40,666 nt of DNA from an uncultured Alphaproteobacteria bacterium (GTDB lineage Bacteria; Pseudomonadota; Alphaproteobacteria; HIMB59; GCA-002718135): NCBI GenBank assembly GCA_902622475.1, contig CACNPW010000007.1, positions 1-40,666 of the forward strand. The letters run 5' to 3'. Shown here in pieces: positions 1 through 9,203 of the stretch. The notes under the pieces were generated by a model, which did not search any database, was not told the origin of the DNA, and saw only the letters and a program-made list of their open reading frames with translations. How positions within the stretch are numbered: position 1 is the first letter of the stretch; every line of letters starts with the position of its first letter. The translations under genes and the position numbers were made by a program.

Positions 1-1
1 A

Positions 2-367
2 AAAACTACAAATTATGAAAAGGGGAAACTCATTAATATAATTGAAAGTATAATAATAAAACTAGAAAAAAATAAATTTATTGATGATAATAGATATAGT
101 TCAACAAAAATTCTATCTTTATCAAATTCTGGAAAATCTAAGAATTTTATATTCAATTACTTAATAAAAAAAGGAGTGAATAAAAATCAAATTCAAAATA
201 ATTTAAATTTAATGCAACAAGATAATGATAATTGGGAATTAAATTCAGCAAAAATATTTGCTAAGAAAAACAAAATGTTAGAAAAAGATCAAAGTTATGA
301 AAAAAATTTAGCGAAAATGGCAAGAGCTGGTTTTAGCTATGATATATGTAAAAAAATATTAGGTTAA
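2..367 (+). CDS. recX: RecX family regulatory protein, 3' part (5' end outside window)
   Basis: The frame is open from the window edge to the stop at 365-367, so this is the C-terminal ~121 residues of a longer gene; the GTG at 176 is internal, not the start. Visible are the RecX-type three-helix repeats: a 'KLEKNKFIDDNRYSS' segment (family pattern of a small helix, then DD-x-R-[FY]-[AS]), an 'YLIKKGVNKNQI' helix, and a last repeat ending 'MARAGFSYDICKKIL', which matches the usual RecX C-terminus (RGF-x-Y-x-x-I-x-x-x-L). RecX binds RecA filaments and limits RecA activity. The call rests on this repeat pattern; recA is not in the window. Confidence 0.75.
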   Translation, partial: KTTNYEKGKLINIIESIIIKLEKNKFIDDNRYSSTKILSLSNSGKSKNFIFNYLIKKGVNKNQIQNNLNLMQQDNDNWELNSAKIFAKKNKMLEKDQSYEKNLAKMARAGFSYDICKKILG

Positions 368-1369
368 CTCTCCTTTATATGAATCTTACCTTCTAATAAT
401 CTTGCTATCTGCTTGGTAGTCTCAAATCTTTCAAAAGAAATTCTTATAATTGCAGTTAGAGGTGCAGCTAGAAGAACGCCAATAAATCCCCAAATCATTC
501 CCCAAAATATTAAAGATAAAATAATTGTAATTGGATGTAATCCAAAACTCTCACCAAATATTTTAGGTTCTACAAAATTTCCTACAATTTGATGTATAAT
601 TGTAGGTAAAATAATTATAAGAATAACAAGGGTTGGATCATTATATTGAAGAAAAGCTATTGGTAGAGGAAGTAAAACAGCAATAACAGATCCAATCACT
701 GGAATAAAATTTAAAATAAATGTTAAGCTTCCAAAAATAAAAGCTAATTCTAACCCTAAAAACCAATAAATTAATCCTGCAGCAATACCTGTAAAAGCTG
801 ATGTTAAAAATTTCGTAAATATATACTTTTTAACTAATCTAATGATATCATTCCATTCATCTGAGGTATTTTTTAGGAGGAGTTCCCAATAATAAAAATA
901 GAGTTATAATTACAACTAGAAGAAATTTTGAAATAAAGTTTGCACTATTACTTAATATGGTTCCCGCCCAATTGGTAATTGGTAGCTCAGCAATTGTATT
1001 TCTGATTGTTTCTCTATCAATGTTAATTTCGAATTCTTGAAGTTGTATTAAGACGGCTTCTATTAAAATAATTACCTTTTGATTATAGTCATCCGCTGAC
1101 TCTAAGAATGTTGCTACTGAAGAAACAATAAAAGGCACTATAATTGAAAATAGTAATACAATTAAACAAATACTTATAAAAACTGCAATAAATCTATGGA
1201 CACGAAGATTGATAGTTTGAAAATCAATTATTGGATCAATTAATATTCTTAAAAGAAGTGCTAAAACAAATGGGACCATTATAGGTTGAGAGAAATTTAA
1301 AATAAATGCCACAGCAATACTAGCTAATATAAAAAGAGAGCCAGAAATTACACGGTTACTTTCGTTCAT
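364..1369 (-). pseudogene. AI-2E family (PerM/TqsA-like) transporter, split by a +1 frameshift in a T6 run
   Basis: Two reading frames (1369 to 857 and a second ending at 364) together make one AI-2E family permease of about 334 residues, a normal length. The first frame ends 'LFLLLGTPPKKYLR-stop'. Removing one base from the run of six T (six A on the coding strand) at 869-874 restores 'GTPPKNTSDEWNDII...' and continues through 'FILNFIPVIGSVIAV' into the second half. The rejoined protein has several hydrophobic helices and the family's 'LNFIPxxGS' loop. It follows the MscS gene with a TAATG overlap, so the two are co-transcribed. The indel may be a real mutation or a homopolymer sequencing error; the rest of the gene shows no decay. 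Confidence 0.8.
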
Positions 1370-2505
1370 TATTTTTTATTAGATTGAGGATAAAAAATCT
1401 CAGTTTTTTCGTCAGATAATTTTTCAACATAAAGTGATTGGCTTGGAAACGCAAAACCTGCTTCGTTATTTTCAACAATTTCAATTATTTTTACAGCAAG
1501 AGTTTCTTTAATTTTTAAAAATTCTGCCCAATCATTCGTTACAGTAAATGTTTGCACTAGCATATCAATTGAACTATCAGAAAAACTATCTATTCGAACA
1601 TAGAAACTTGCATTTTGATTTTTTGCAAAGTTATCATCTTTCTCAATTAAAGAATTTATTTCATCTCTAATTTTTTTTAATTGATCAATTGTTGTTCTGT
1701 ACTCTAATCCAATTAGCCATCTTATGCGTCTATGATGTCTTCTGGTATAATTAGTAACAGACTGCTCAGCAAATTTATAGTTTGGCACCATTACTGGTGT
1801 TGAGTCAAATCTTCTAACAAGGGTAGACCTAAATCCAATTTGCTCAACCACTCCCTCTACTTCACCTGAAACTAATATAACATCACCAACAGTAAACCTC
1901 TTTTCCATTAGGATCATGATACCACTAATTAAATTTTTAAATAAATCTTGAGCTCCCAGTGCAACTGCTACGCCAAATAAACCTAATCCAGCAATCACAG
2001 GACCTACTCTTATGCCCCACAATTCTAGTATTGCGACTGCTCCGAGAACAATAACAAGAATTTTTAAACCTTTAAGAGTCCAATCAACTAAAGGTTTTGA
2101 AATTTTTGACTCAAAGTTTTTTATTACAAATGAAAACGGTATAATTAATTGATGCAGTAGCCAGAATATAAAAATTGTAATTAATGATCTGTTTAGTAAA
2201 TCTAAAAAATCTTGGTTGCTATCAGAAACATCTAAATATGAAGAAGCTATAAAAAAACCTAAAACGACAGGGAGAAATTTTAATGGCCCATCAAGTACTT
2301 CAATAACTGCGTCATCAATTTGATTGGAAGTTCTTGAAACAATTCTTGATAATCGATTAAGAATAAATCTAGCTATGAGCCTTCTGAGTAAATAAAAAAG
2401 TAAGAAAATTACAAGACTTACTATGATATCTGTAGCATTTATGCCAAAAACACCGTTATTCCAAACATCTAAAAAAAGGTCAGTAAAGCTATTGAATGTT
2501 TCCAT
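1369..2505 (-). CDS. MscS family mechanosensitive ion channel
   Basis: A 378-residue inner-membrane protein with hydrophobic helices in the first ~190 residues. The last helix is glycine/alanine-rich ('AGLGLFGVAVALGAQD', as in the MscS pore helix TM3), followed by the soluble beta domain ('RFTVGDVILVSGEVEGVVEQIGF', then 'VPNYKFAEQSVTNYTR'). This is the standard MscS_channel layout. Such channels release solutes on hypo-osmotic shock. Its stop overlaps the start of the downstream AI-2E-type gene (TAATG). It is divergent from the glutathione peroxidase, with only 26 bp between the two ATGs. No sensor or cyclic-nucleotide domain is fused. Confidence 0.88.
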   Translation of the reverse strand: METFNSFTDLFLDVWNNGVFGINATDIIVSLVIFLLFYLLRRLIARFILNRLSRIVSRTSNQIDDAVIEVLDGPLKFLPVVLGFFIASSYLDVSDSNQDFLDLLNRSLITIFIFWLLHQLIIPFSFVIKNFESKISKPLVDWTLKGLKILVIVLGAVAILELWGIRVGPVIAGLGLFGVAVALGAQDLFKNLISGIMILMEKRFTVGDVILVSGEVEGVVEQIGFRSTLVRRFDSTPVMVPNYKFAEQSVTNYTRRHHRRIRWLIGLEYRTTIDQLKKIRDEINSLIEKDDNFAKNQNASFYVRIDSFSDSSIDMLVQTFTVTNDWAEFLKIKETLAVKIIEIVENNEAGFAFPSQSLYVEKLSDEKTEIFYPQSNKK

Positions 2506-2531
2506 ATCCGATATATTTATTACTCACTAAC

Positions 2532-3068
2532 ATGAAATTTAAATTTTTACTTGTTTTTTTGATTATGCTTAACTTAAAGAATACACTATTAGCTAATGAA
2601 ACAGTGAATTTATACGACTTTTCATTTGAAGATATAGACGGCAATCAAGTAAATTTAGAAAAGTTTGCAGGTAAGCCAATTTTAATAGTAAATACAGCTT
2701 CTAGATGTGGTTTTACTCCACAGTATGAAGATCTTCAAAATTTATTTATTAACTATAGAAAAAGTGATTTAACAATAATAGCTACTACGAGCAATTCCTT
2801 CAATCAAGAATATTCAGATACTGAAGAAATTAAAAAAATATGTTTAGTTAACTACGGTGTAGGATTTGTTACTTCATCGCCAATGGATGTTAAAGGAACT
2901 AGTGCCCATCCAATTTATGCCTGGATTGACAGAGAGTACAACGAAAAGCCAAAGTGGAATTTTTATAAATACCTTTTTGATAGAAATGGACAGCTCGTTA
3001 AAACTTGGTCTTCTATGACAAAACCAGATAGTATTAAAATTACAAATTTAATTGATCAATTAATATAA
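2532..3068 (+). CDS. Glutathione peroxidase family protein with signal peptide (Cys type)
   Basis: 178 residues from the ATG at 2532. I prefer this to an upstream in-frame ATG at 2496 because it opens directly into a signal-peptide-like stretch (KFKFLLVFLIMLNL...LLANE) and does not run into the divergent MscS gene. The active-site block 'NTASRCGFT' carries the peroxidatic Cys (Cys, not Sec). The second family block is recognisable but altered ('SNSFNQEYSDTEEI', usual FxCNQFxxQEPGxxxEI), keeping a Gln. The third, 'KWNFYKYLFDRNG', holds the catalytic Trp-Asn. Predicted exported thiol peroxidase reducing lipid or hydrogen peroxides, probably thioredoxin-dependent. Confidence 0.88.
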   Translation: MKFKFLLVFLIMLNLKNTLLANETVNLYDFSFEDIDGNQVNLEKFAGKPILIVNTASRCGFTPQYEDLQNLFINYRKSDLTIIATTSNSFNQEYSDTEEIKKICLVNYGVGFVTSSPMDVKGTSAHPIYAWIDREYNEKPKWNFYKYLFDRNGQLVKTWSSMTKPDSIKITNLIDQLI

Positions 3069-3094
3069 AAAAAAGGGCAAATAAATTTGCCCTT
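3067..3094 (-). terminator. Rho-independent terminator of groESL
   Basis: Perfect 10-bp inverted repeat AAGGGCAAAT (3073-3082) and ATTTGCCCTT (3085-3094) with a 2-nt loop. On the minus strand it is followed by a run of eight T (complement of 3067-3074, partly within the stem). It lies 26 bp past the groEL stop. On the plus strand the trailing sequence (TTCTCTC) is a weaker U-tract, so it may also stop glutathione peroxidase transcription less efficiently. Confidence 0.8.
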
Positions 3095-3119
3095 CTCTCA
3101 TAATAATTTTAATCAAAGG

Positions 3120-4802
<1,683 letters not shown>

Positions 4803-4809
4803 CTAATTT

Positions 4810-5115
4810 TTATTTTTTTTTCTTACCTGAAGTTATAATTCCCATGATGTCAGATTCTTTCATAATCAGAAAATCATCTCCATTCATCTTAACTTCAGTA
4901 CCAGACCATTTTCCAAAGAGTATTTTATCTCCTTTTTTTACATCCAAAGGTACTAGTTTTCCTGTTTCATCTCTCGCTCCAGAACCGACTTCCAATACTT
5001 CACCTTCCATTGGTTTTTCTTGAGCTGTATCAGGGATGATTATTCCCCCTGATGTTTTTTGATCAGAGTCTACTCTTTTGACTAAAACTCTATCATGTAA
5101 AGGTCTAAAATTCAT
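4810..5115 (-). CDS. groES: Co-chaperonin GroES (Hsp10)
   Basis: 101 residues. Begins '[16 protein letters not shown]', includes the mobile loop '[13 protein letters not shown]' (hydrophobic triplet III contacts GroEL), and the beta-barrel roof '[15 protein letters not shown]'. The C-terminus ends in KKKK. Caps the GroEL ring in the cytosol. First gene of the groES-groEL operon with the CIRCE operator in its 5' leader. Confidence 0.98.
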   Translation of the reverse strand: MNFRPLHDRVLVKRVDSDQKTSGGIIIPDTAQEKPMEGEVLEVGSGARDETGKLVPLDVKKGDKILFGKWSGTEVKMNGDDFLIMKESDIMGIITSGKKKK

Positions 5116-5157
5116 ATTTCCTCATTTGTTAACTAATTGAAATTAAACATTTTTTTA

Positions 5158-5184
5158 TTAGCACTCTCATCATAAGAGTGCTAT
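5158..5184 (-). promoter_or_regulatory. CIRCE operator (HrcA binding site) upstream of groES
   Basis: TTAGCACTC (5158-5166), a 9-nt spacer, then GAGTGCTAT (5176-5184). This matches the CIRCE consensus TTAGCACTC-N9-GAGTGCTAA at 17 of 18 arm positions. Located 43 bp upstream of the groES ATG, it predicts repression by HrcA at normal temperature. hrcA itself is not in this window. Confidence 0.95.
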
Positions 5185-5185
5185 T

Positions 5186-5213
5186 TATTTAAGCATTTAT
5201 AAAGTCTATTCAA
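5186..5213 (-). promoter_or_regulatory. Possible groESL housekeeping promoter
   Basis: On the minus strand TTGAAT (5213-5208) and TAAATA (5191-5186) are separated by 16 bp, near the sigma-70 consensus TTGACA/TATAAT. The -10 lies just before the CIRCE element, so HrcA bound there would block initiation. The CTTGAA at the -35 also resembles an RpoH -35 box. Both boxes are imperfect and the region is AT-rich, so this is tentative. Confidence 0.4.
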
Positions 5214-5265
5214 GAAGAAAATAAAAAAAAATTTGAATTAAAAAAACATATGATATTCTAAAAAA

Positions 5266-6285
5266 ATGGTCTTTTTTAACGTATTACTTAAAACTTTAGG
5301 ATTTATGACAGCGATATTAATCTTTTTAATTACTATTAATATTTTGATAAATTTTTCAACTGGTTTTAATAAAAATCAATTTTCGATGACAAATGGTAAT
5401 GAGGACTCAAAAAATATTATTGCAAGTATAAATTTGAATGGGCCAATTTTAAATAATTACAATAATTTTTTTGGGAATAATATTTATGATTTTATCAGCC
5501 CTGAAAATGTAAGATCTTATTTGGAGGAATTGAAAAAACTTAAGATAAAAGCTTTAATTATTAATATTAATTCACCAGGTGGTACAGTGAGTGCAACTTC
5601 TGAATTAGAAGATATTTTTATTAATTTTAAAAATGAAACTAATGCCAAACTATATTTTTTTACAAAAGAAATTTTAGCATCTGGAGGTTATTGGGTTGCT
5701 ACATCAGCTGATAAAATTTTCGCTTCTTACGGTTCAATTATAGGAAGCATTGGGGTAAGTGGTCCAAGTTGGATTTATTATGATACTCCTATGAGTTTAT
5801 CCTTAGGAATATTTGGTCAGTCTATAGAGACAAAAAATGGTATAGAAGTATACAATCAAAATGCAGGGCAAAGCAAAGATTTATTTAATCCTTACAGGCA
5901 ACCTAAAAAAGCTGAAATAAAACATCTGCAAAATATTGTGAATGACATATATGAAAGCTTTTTAGCAAAGGTATCAAAAAGTCGTAAAATTGAAATATCA
6001 AATTTAAGAAACAATATTGGCGCATTAATATATAATAGCGATCAAGCAAAAGATAAATTTTTAATTGATGATGTAATTGATTACGAAACACTTATTGACT
6101 TTATTGTTAAAGAAAATAATTTAGACGATTATAAAATTTATGAAAATAGAAAAAATATTTCTTTAATTGAAAGCTTCTTATCTGCATTTAAAAATACTAA
6201 TAATAATTATTTATTTAATAAGATGTGCAAAAGATTAGAAACGAGTATTAATGTAATAATTCCTCTTTTCTTAAAAGAATGTTGA
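5266..6285 (+). CDS. S49 family signal-peptide peptidase (SppA/SohB-like)
   Basis: 339 residues. One N-terminal membrane helix (about 5-32) anchors a ClpP-like serine protease domain. 'INSPGGTVSATSELEDI' (101-118) is the oxyanion region, 'ILASGGYWVA' contains the catalytic Ser139, and 'GQSKDLFNPYR' supplies the general-base Lys204, giving the Ser-Lys dyad of the family. Probably cleaves remnant signal peptides or membrane proteins, active site on the periplasmic side. The C-terminal ~80 residues are AT-biased and not conserved in pattern. Its stop directly abuts the stop of the convergent GT61 gene. Confidence 0.85.
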   Translation: MVFFNVLLKTLGFMTAILIFLITINILINFSTGFNKNQFSMTNGNEDSKNIIASINLNGPILNNYNNFFGNNIYDFISPENVRSYLEELKKLKIKALIININSPGGTVSATSELEDIFINFKNETNAKLYFFTKEILASGGYWVATSADKIFASYGSIIGSIGVSGPSWIYYDTPMSLSLGIFGQSIETKNGIEVYNQNAGQSKDLFNPYRQPKKAEIKHLQNIVNDIYESFLAKVSKSRKIEISNLRNNIGALIYNSDQAKDKFLIDDVIDYETLIDFIVKENNLDDYKIYENRKNISLIESFLSAFKNTNNNYLFNKMCKRLETSINVIIPLFLKEC

Positions 6286-7308
6286 TTAAATGACCTCTTT
6301 TAAATCTTGGATTTTAAGAATTAAATTTTTGTAATAATTACTTTTAGATAGCACATTAGAATGGATATATTTTTTAGCTACTGCTGAATGTTTTTCAACA
6401 TCAATTGTATCAGCAACTATTTTATGATGATTAAGATTGTTTACAATAGATAAATTTGAATATCTATCATCAAAAATTTTTTCATTTTTTGAGAATGGAG
6501 GAATGATTTCAATTATTTCAGTACCTGGTTTACAAAAAATTATATTTGCTAAATTAGAACCATGAGGAGCAATTATTTTTTCAGCATCGGAGAAAATTTC
6601 TATTTGTTCTTCAATTTCATACAACTGCGGATTAATCACTCTATATCCCTTTTCTCTTAGAAGTGAAACAATATCACCCTCATTTATAATTTTTCTGTAA
6701 CTTGAATCTTCTCTGGTAACATAAATTTTCTTACTATTTGTTAAATTTGTTTTAGGATTAAAAAAATTTTTAAGTATTTTAATTGAGTCTTTTAAATTTA
6801 TAAATTGTGGAAATTCGGAATTATCAAAATAATAAAAATCATCATCTAGAAAAACAAAGTTGAATTCAATATTCAGAGATTTTAAAATTGATTTAAGAAA
6901 ATCTCTGTATTTATTTGAAGAGTTTCTATGAATTGCTATCTTTATGTTTGTGCGTTTATTGAAAAATATTCTTGGAAGAAATTGTAGTAAATTTGAGTAA
7001 TAATTACTTCCTGAATTTGAACCAAGAAGATAAATATCATCAAACGACTTTAGTGAATTCTTTTTATCATTAAAATTGTTAAAGAATTTTTCGGTATAAA
7101 AATGTGAAAGATTATTAAAATCTCTAAAATAAAGAGAGGAAAAAGTGTTGTTATCATTAGTAATTGGAAAATAATAAAAGGAATCTGAAAAAAAATTGCC
7201 TTTTAAAATATTGCAACTTAATGATAATGAACCAAAATTAGCATTTATAAATAATTCGCTAAATTTTTTTTCTTTTTTAATTTTTTCTATATTTACATCA
7301 ATTAACAT
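6286..7308 (-). CDS. Glycosyltransferase family 61 (DUF563) protein
   Basis: 340 residues with no membrane segment. The C-terminal third has the GT61 signature: a 'KKIYVTREDSSYRKIINEGDIVSLLREKGY' type segment, then 'EQIEIFSDAEKIIAPHGSNLANIIF' and 'PGTEIIEI' (family pattern: APHGAxLxNxxFxxPGxxVIE). GT61 enzymes transfer sugars to surface polysaccharides or glycans in the cytosol. It stands alone here, with no capsule or LPS genes beside it. The acceptor and donor are unknown. Confidence 0.8.
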   Translation of the reverse strand: MLIDVNIEKIKKEKKFSELFINANFGSLSLSCNILKGNFFSDSFYYFPITNDNNTFSSLYFRDFNNLSHFYTEKFFNNFNDKKNSLKSFDDIYLLGSNSGSNYYSNLLQFLPRIFFNKRTNIKIAIHRNSSNKYRDFLKSILKSLNIEFNFVFLDDDFYYFDNSEFPQFINLKDSIKILKNFFNPKTNLTNSKKIYVTREDSSYRKIINEGDIVSLLREKGYRVINPQLYEIEEQIEIFSDAEKIIAPHGSNLANIIFCKPGTEIIEIIPPFSKNEKIFDDRYSNLSIVNNLNHHKIVADTIDVEKHSAVAKKYIHSNVLSKSNYYKNLILKIQDLKEVI

Positions 7309-7364
7309 TTTAAGTTTCTAGTAATATACATTTGTTAAAATTTATATATAAATATAATTTTTTT

Positions 7365-7441
7365 TGGCGCGCCTGAGAAGAGTCGAACTCCTAACCTTAT
7401 GATCCGTAGTCATACGCTCTATCCAATTGAGCTACAGGCGC
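7365..7441 (-). tRNA. tRNA-Arg (anticodon ACG), CCA encoded
   Basis: On the minus strand a GCGCCTG acceptor arm pairs perfectly with CAGGCGC. The D-arm is TAGCTCAATTGGATAGAGC. The anticodon stem TATGA/TCATA encloses loop CTACGGA, whose anticodon ACG reads CGN (Arg). The T-loop is TTCGACT, with one G-T pair in the T stem. Discriminator G is followed by genome-encoded CCA (7365-7367). Confidence 0.95.
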
Positions 7442-7583
7442 TTCTTATTTTTCAATCTTTTATCAACTTACTATTGAACATACAATGTTCATGGTACCAC
7501 CATTTATTAATTTTAACATATTATAGATTATTTTACACTGATTAGAGCTAAACAATTTAGGTGGTTGATGGTAGGATATAATA

Positions 7584-7793
7584 ATGGACTCAAATAAAGA
7601 AAATCTTTTTAAAAAAGGTTCACAATATTCAAGGAAAGATGTTGGATGGGTTTTGTTGCCAGAAACTGGAAGACCAGCAGGCGGTGATTGGGATACAGGA
7701 TACGTCAGAGTAGACGACAAGCTAATTATATTCATGAATATTGGAGTGAGTGGAACTAAGGTGAACCAACTTAAATCGTATGCTACTTCATAA
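7584..7793 (+). CDS. Short protein resembling a restriction-endonuclease-associated domain; probable fragment
   Basis: 69 residues with a YSR-K-DVG helix start, then 'GGDWDTGYVRVDD' and 'IFMNIGVSG'. From memory this resembles the YtR-x-DI ... GG-x-W-x-TGY ... IF-x-NIG-x-xGRTGHD segment near the start of McrA/HNH-type or DUF3427-type restriction-related proteins, but the pattern stops abruptly where 'GRTGHD' would follow and no other frame resumes it. Overlaps the next gene by 14 bp. It is either a small standalone domain or a decayed remnant next to a tRNA gene. I make no function claim. Confidence 0.45.
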   Translation: MDSNKENLFKKGSQYSRKDVGWVLLPETGRPAGGDWDTGYVRVDDKLIIFMNIGVSGTKVNQLKSYATS

Positions 7794-8364
7794 AAATATT
7801 AGGATACAAATTATAATTCTATTCAGCATAATTATAATTTTTACTAATAATACTTTTGCAGAGATTGGAAAGGAAACTGGTCTTGAAATTCCAAGGTATG
7901 TATCTTTAAAATCCAATGATGCTAATATTCGTGTGGGACCAAGTAAAAAATATCCTATAGAAATTAAATACACAAAAAAAAATTATCCATTAAAAGTATT
8001 AGAAGAGTATGAAGAATGGAGAAGAGTAGAAGATTTTAAAAATAACACTGGGTGGATTCATAAAAGTTTAATAACAGGTAAAAGAACTGGAATTATCTTA
8101 TCAGATGAAAAAAGTGTGAAATTATTAAACACTTTGAATGGTAATGTTATTGGAGAAATAGGAAAAAGTAATATTGTTTATTTAGAAAAATGTAAAATTA
8201 ATTGGTGTTTAGTTTCATTAGGAAATTTCAATGGTTGGATGGATAAAAAATATATTTGGGGTGTTAAACAAAATGAAATTATTAAAATTAGCTTTTTTCA
8301 AAGATTTGATGATCTATATTGGAAAAGTGTTAACTTTTTGTACAAAATAAAAAAACGATTTTAA
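7780..8364 (+). CDS. Exported bacterial SH3 domain protein
   Basis: 194 residues. The N-terminus is basic then strongly hydrophobic (IIILFSIIIIFTNNTFA), a probable signal peptide cleaved after Ala near residue 27. It is followed by an SH3_3 domain ('YVSLKSNDANIRVGPSKKYPI', 'WRRVEDFKNNTGWIHKSLI') and a second, more diverged SH3-like repeat (about 103-165, ending 'FNGWMDKKYIWGV'). Such alphaproteobacterial proteins are periplasmic and may bind peptidoglycan or other envelope ligands. The ATG at 7780 fits the signal peptide and overlaps the preceding ORF. Confidence 0.8.
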   Translation: MLLHKNIRIQIIILFSIIIIFTNNTFAEIGKETGLEIPRYVSLKSNDANIRVGPSKKYPIEIKYTKKNYPLKVLEEYEEWRRVEDFKNNTGWIHKSLITGKRTGIILSDEKSVKLLNTLNGNVIGEIGKSNIVYLEKCKINWCLVSLGNFNGWMDKKYIWGVKQNEIIKISFFQRFDDLYWKSVNFLYKIKKRF

Positions 8365-8371
8365 AAATTGC

Positions 8372-8413
8372 CTGGGGCGGTAGGATTCGAACCTACGAAT
8401 GCCGACTCCAAAA
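8372..8413 (-). repeat. 42-bp direct repeat: 3' part of tRNA-Gln (putative distal att site)
   Basis: Identical to 8969-9010, which covers the anticodon-loop-to-3'-end portion of the intact tRNA-Gln on the same strand. Outside the 42 bp the two copies diverge at once. No tRNA 5' half adjoins this copy, so it cannot encode a tRNA. A 3'-tRNA fragment lying downstream of the full gene is the usual footprint of tyrosine-recombinase integration. Confidence 0.9.
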
Positions 8414-8496
8414 GGTGAAGAGACAACAATCAGAGTTGTATATTGGTTAGATAGCTTGGATTATTTTTTCTAAAATTTTATAAAGTGACCTTGTAA

Positions 8497-8516
8497 GTGT
8501 AGCCAAATTGTAGCCA
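8497..8516. repeat. GTGTAGCC-type repeat pair, left copy
   Basis: AGTGTAGCCAAATTGTAGCC, containing two GTAGCC units about 11 bp apart. A near-identical 20-mer (one mismatch) is at 8901-8920. The two copies flank the small gene at 8576-8887 inside the tRNA-Gln repeat interval. Spacing and doubling resemble integrase arm-type sites. Confidence 0.7.
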
Positions 8517-8575
8517 AAAATTAATATTTAATTATATTAAATTTTTTTATATTCTTAAAAAAAGGAGATTATAAA

Positions 8576-8887
8576 ATGTCAATAATGGTTTGGATTAAAG
8601 TTCATATTAAAGAAGGTAAAATGGATGAATATATGAATTTACATAACTCACCAAATGGAAGAGCCTACACTTTATCTCAAGAAGGATGCAATAATATTAT
8701 TAGATCAATAGATACAGAAAATAAAAATGTATTACTTTTAACAGAGGAATGGAGCTCCATGGATGATTGGGATAAATATATAGCTAAAAGAGAAAGTGGT
8801 GAAGAAGATGATAATTTTTTAAAGAAGATAGAAAATCTTCTTACCGATAAAGGTCATGAAATCACATTTTCAGAAATAACTAACTAG
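8576..8887 (+). CDS. Small ABM-like (dimeric alpha/beta barrel) protein
   Basis: 103 residues, cytosolic, no signal peptide. The alternation of a strand ('MVWIKVHIKEGK'), helix, 'GCNNIIRSID', strand 'VLLLTEEWSSMDDWDKYIAKRES' is the layout of antibiotic-biosynthesis-monooxygenase (ABM) type ferredoxin-like folds, notably the 'EEW-x-S-x-x-x-[WF]' motif. Some such proteins are quinol or haem monooxygenases; the activity here is unknown. A good ribosome binding site (AGGAG, 8563-8567) supports the start. It is the only gene between the two tRNA-Gln repeat copies, so it is the apparent cargo of that interval. Confidence 0.7.
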   Translation: MSIMVWIKVHIKEGKMDEYMNLHNSPNGRAYTLSQEGCNNIIRSIDTENKNVLLLTEEWSSMDDWDKYIAKRESGEEDDNFLKKIENLLTDKGHEITFSEITN

Positions 8888-8900
8888 ATAGATTAGTTTT

Positions 8901-8920
8901 AGTGTAGCCAAAGTGTAGCC
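8901..8920. repeat. GTGTAGCC-type repeat pair, right copy
   Basis: AGTGTAGCCAAAGTGTAGCC, differing at one position from 8497-8516, with a further degenerate unit (TGTGTCGC) just after it at 8923-8930. Lies 46 bp from the tRNA-Gln 3' end. Confidence 0.7.
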
Positions 8921-8965
8921 TATGTGTCGCGAAAACTTACAATTCAGAAATGTTTACGGAAATAT

Positions 8966-9040
8966 TGGCTGGGGCGGTAGGATTCGAACCTACGAATGCC
9001 GACTCCAAAAACCGGTGCCTTACCGCTTGGCGACGCCCCA
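8966..9040 (-). tRNA. tRNA-Gln (anticodon TTG), CCA encoded
   Basis: On the minus strand acceptor TGGGGCG pairs with CGCCCCA. The D-arm region is TCGCCAAGCGGTAAGGCA. The anticodon stem CCGGT/GTCGG (G-T pairs at its loop end) encloses loop TTTTGGA with anticodon TTG, and the T-loop is TTCGAAT. Discriminator G is followed by encoded CCA (8966-8968). The rest of the 8888-9203 interval, apart from the repeat at 8901-8920, shows nothing I can support. Confidence 0.95.
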
Positions 9041-9203
9041 AATTATGATTACTCTCTAGTATTTAGCACAAAATAAGTCAAATTCTTCGAGTGCGACATT
9101 ACCATAAAAAGGAATAAAAAGCAGAAAAAGTGATCAGTATTATTTCAAGATAGATTCAAAACAAGGGATTTACATTTTTAAAGCTAAACCTATTTAATTT
9201 TTT

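Noticed and set aside
8371-8420. A second tRNA-Gln gene
   Set aside because: Only the 3' portion is present; the 5' half, D-arm and full anticodon stem are absent, so it is a repeat copy and not a gene.
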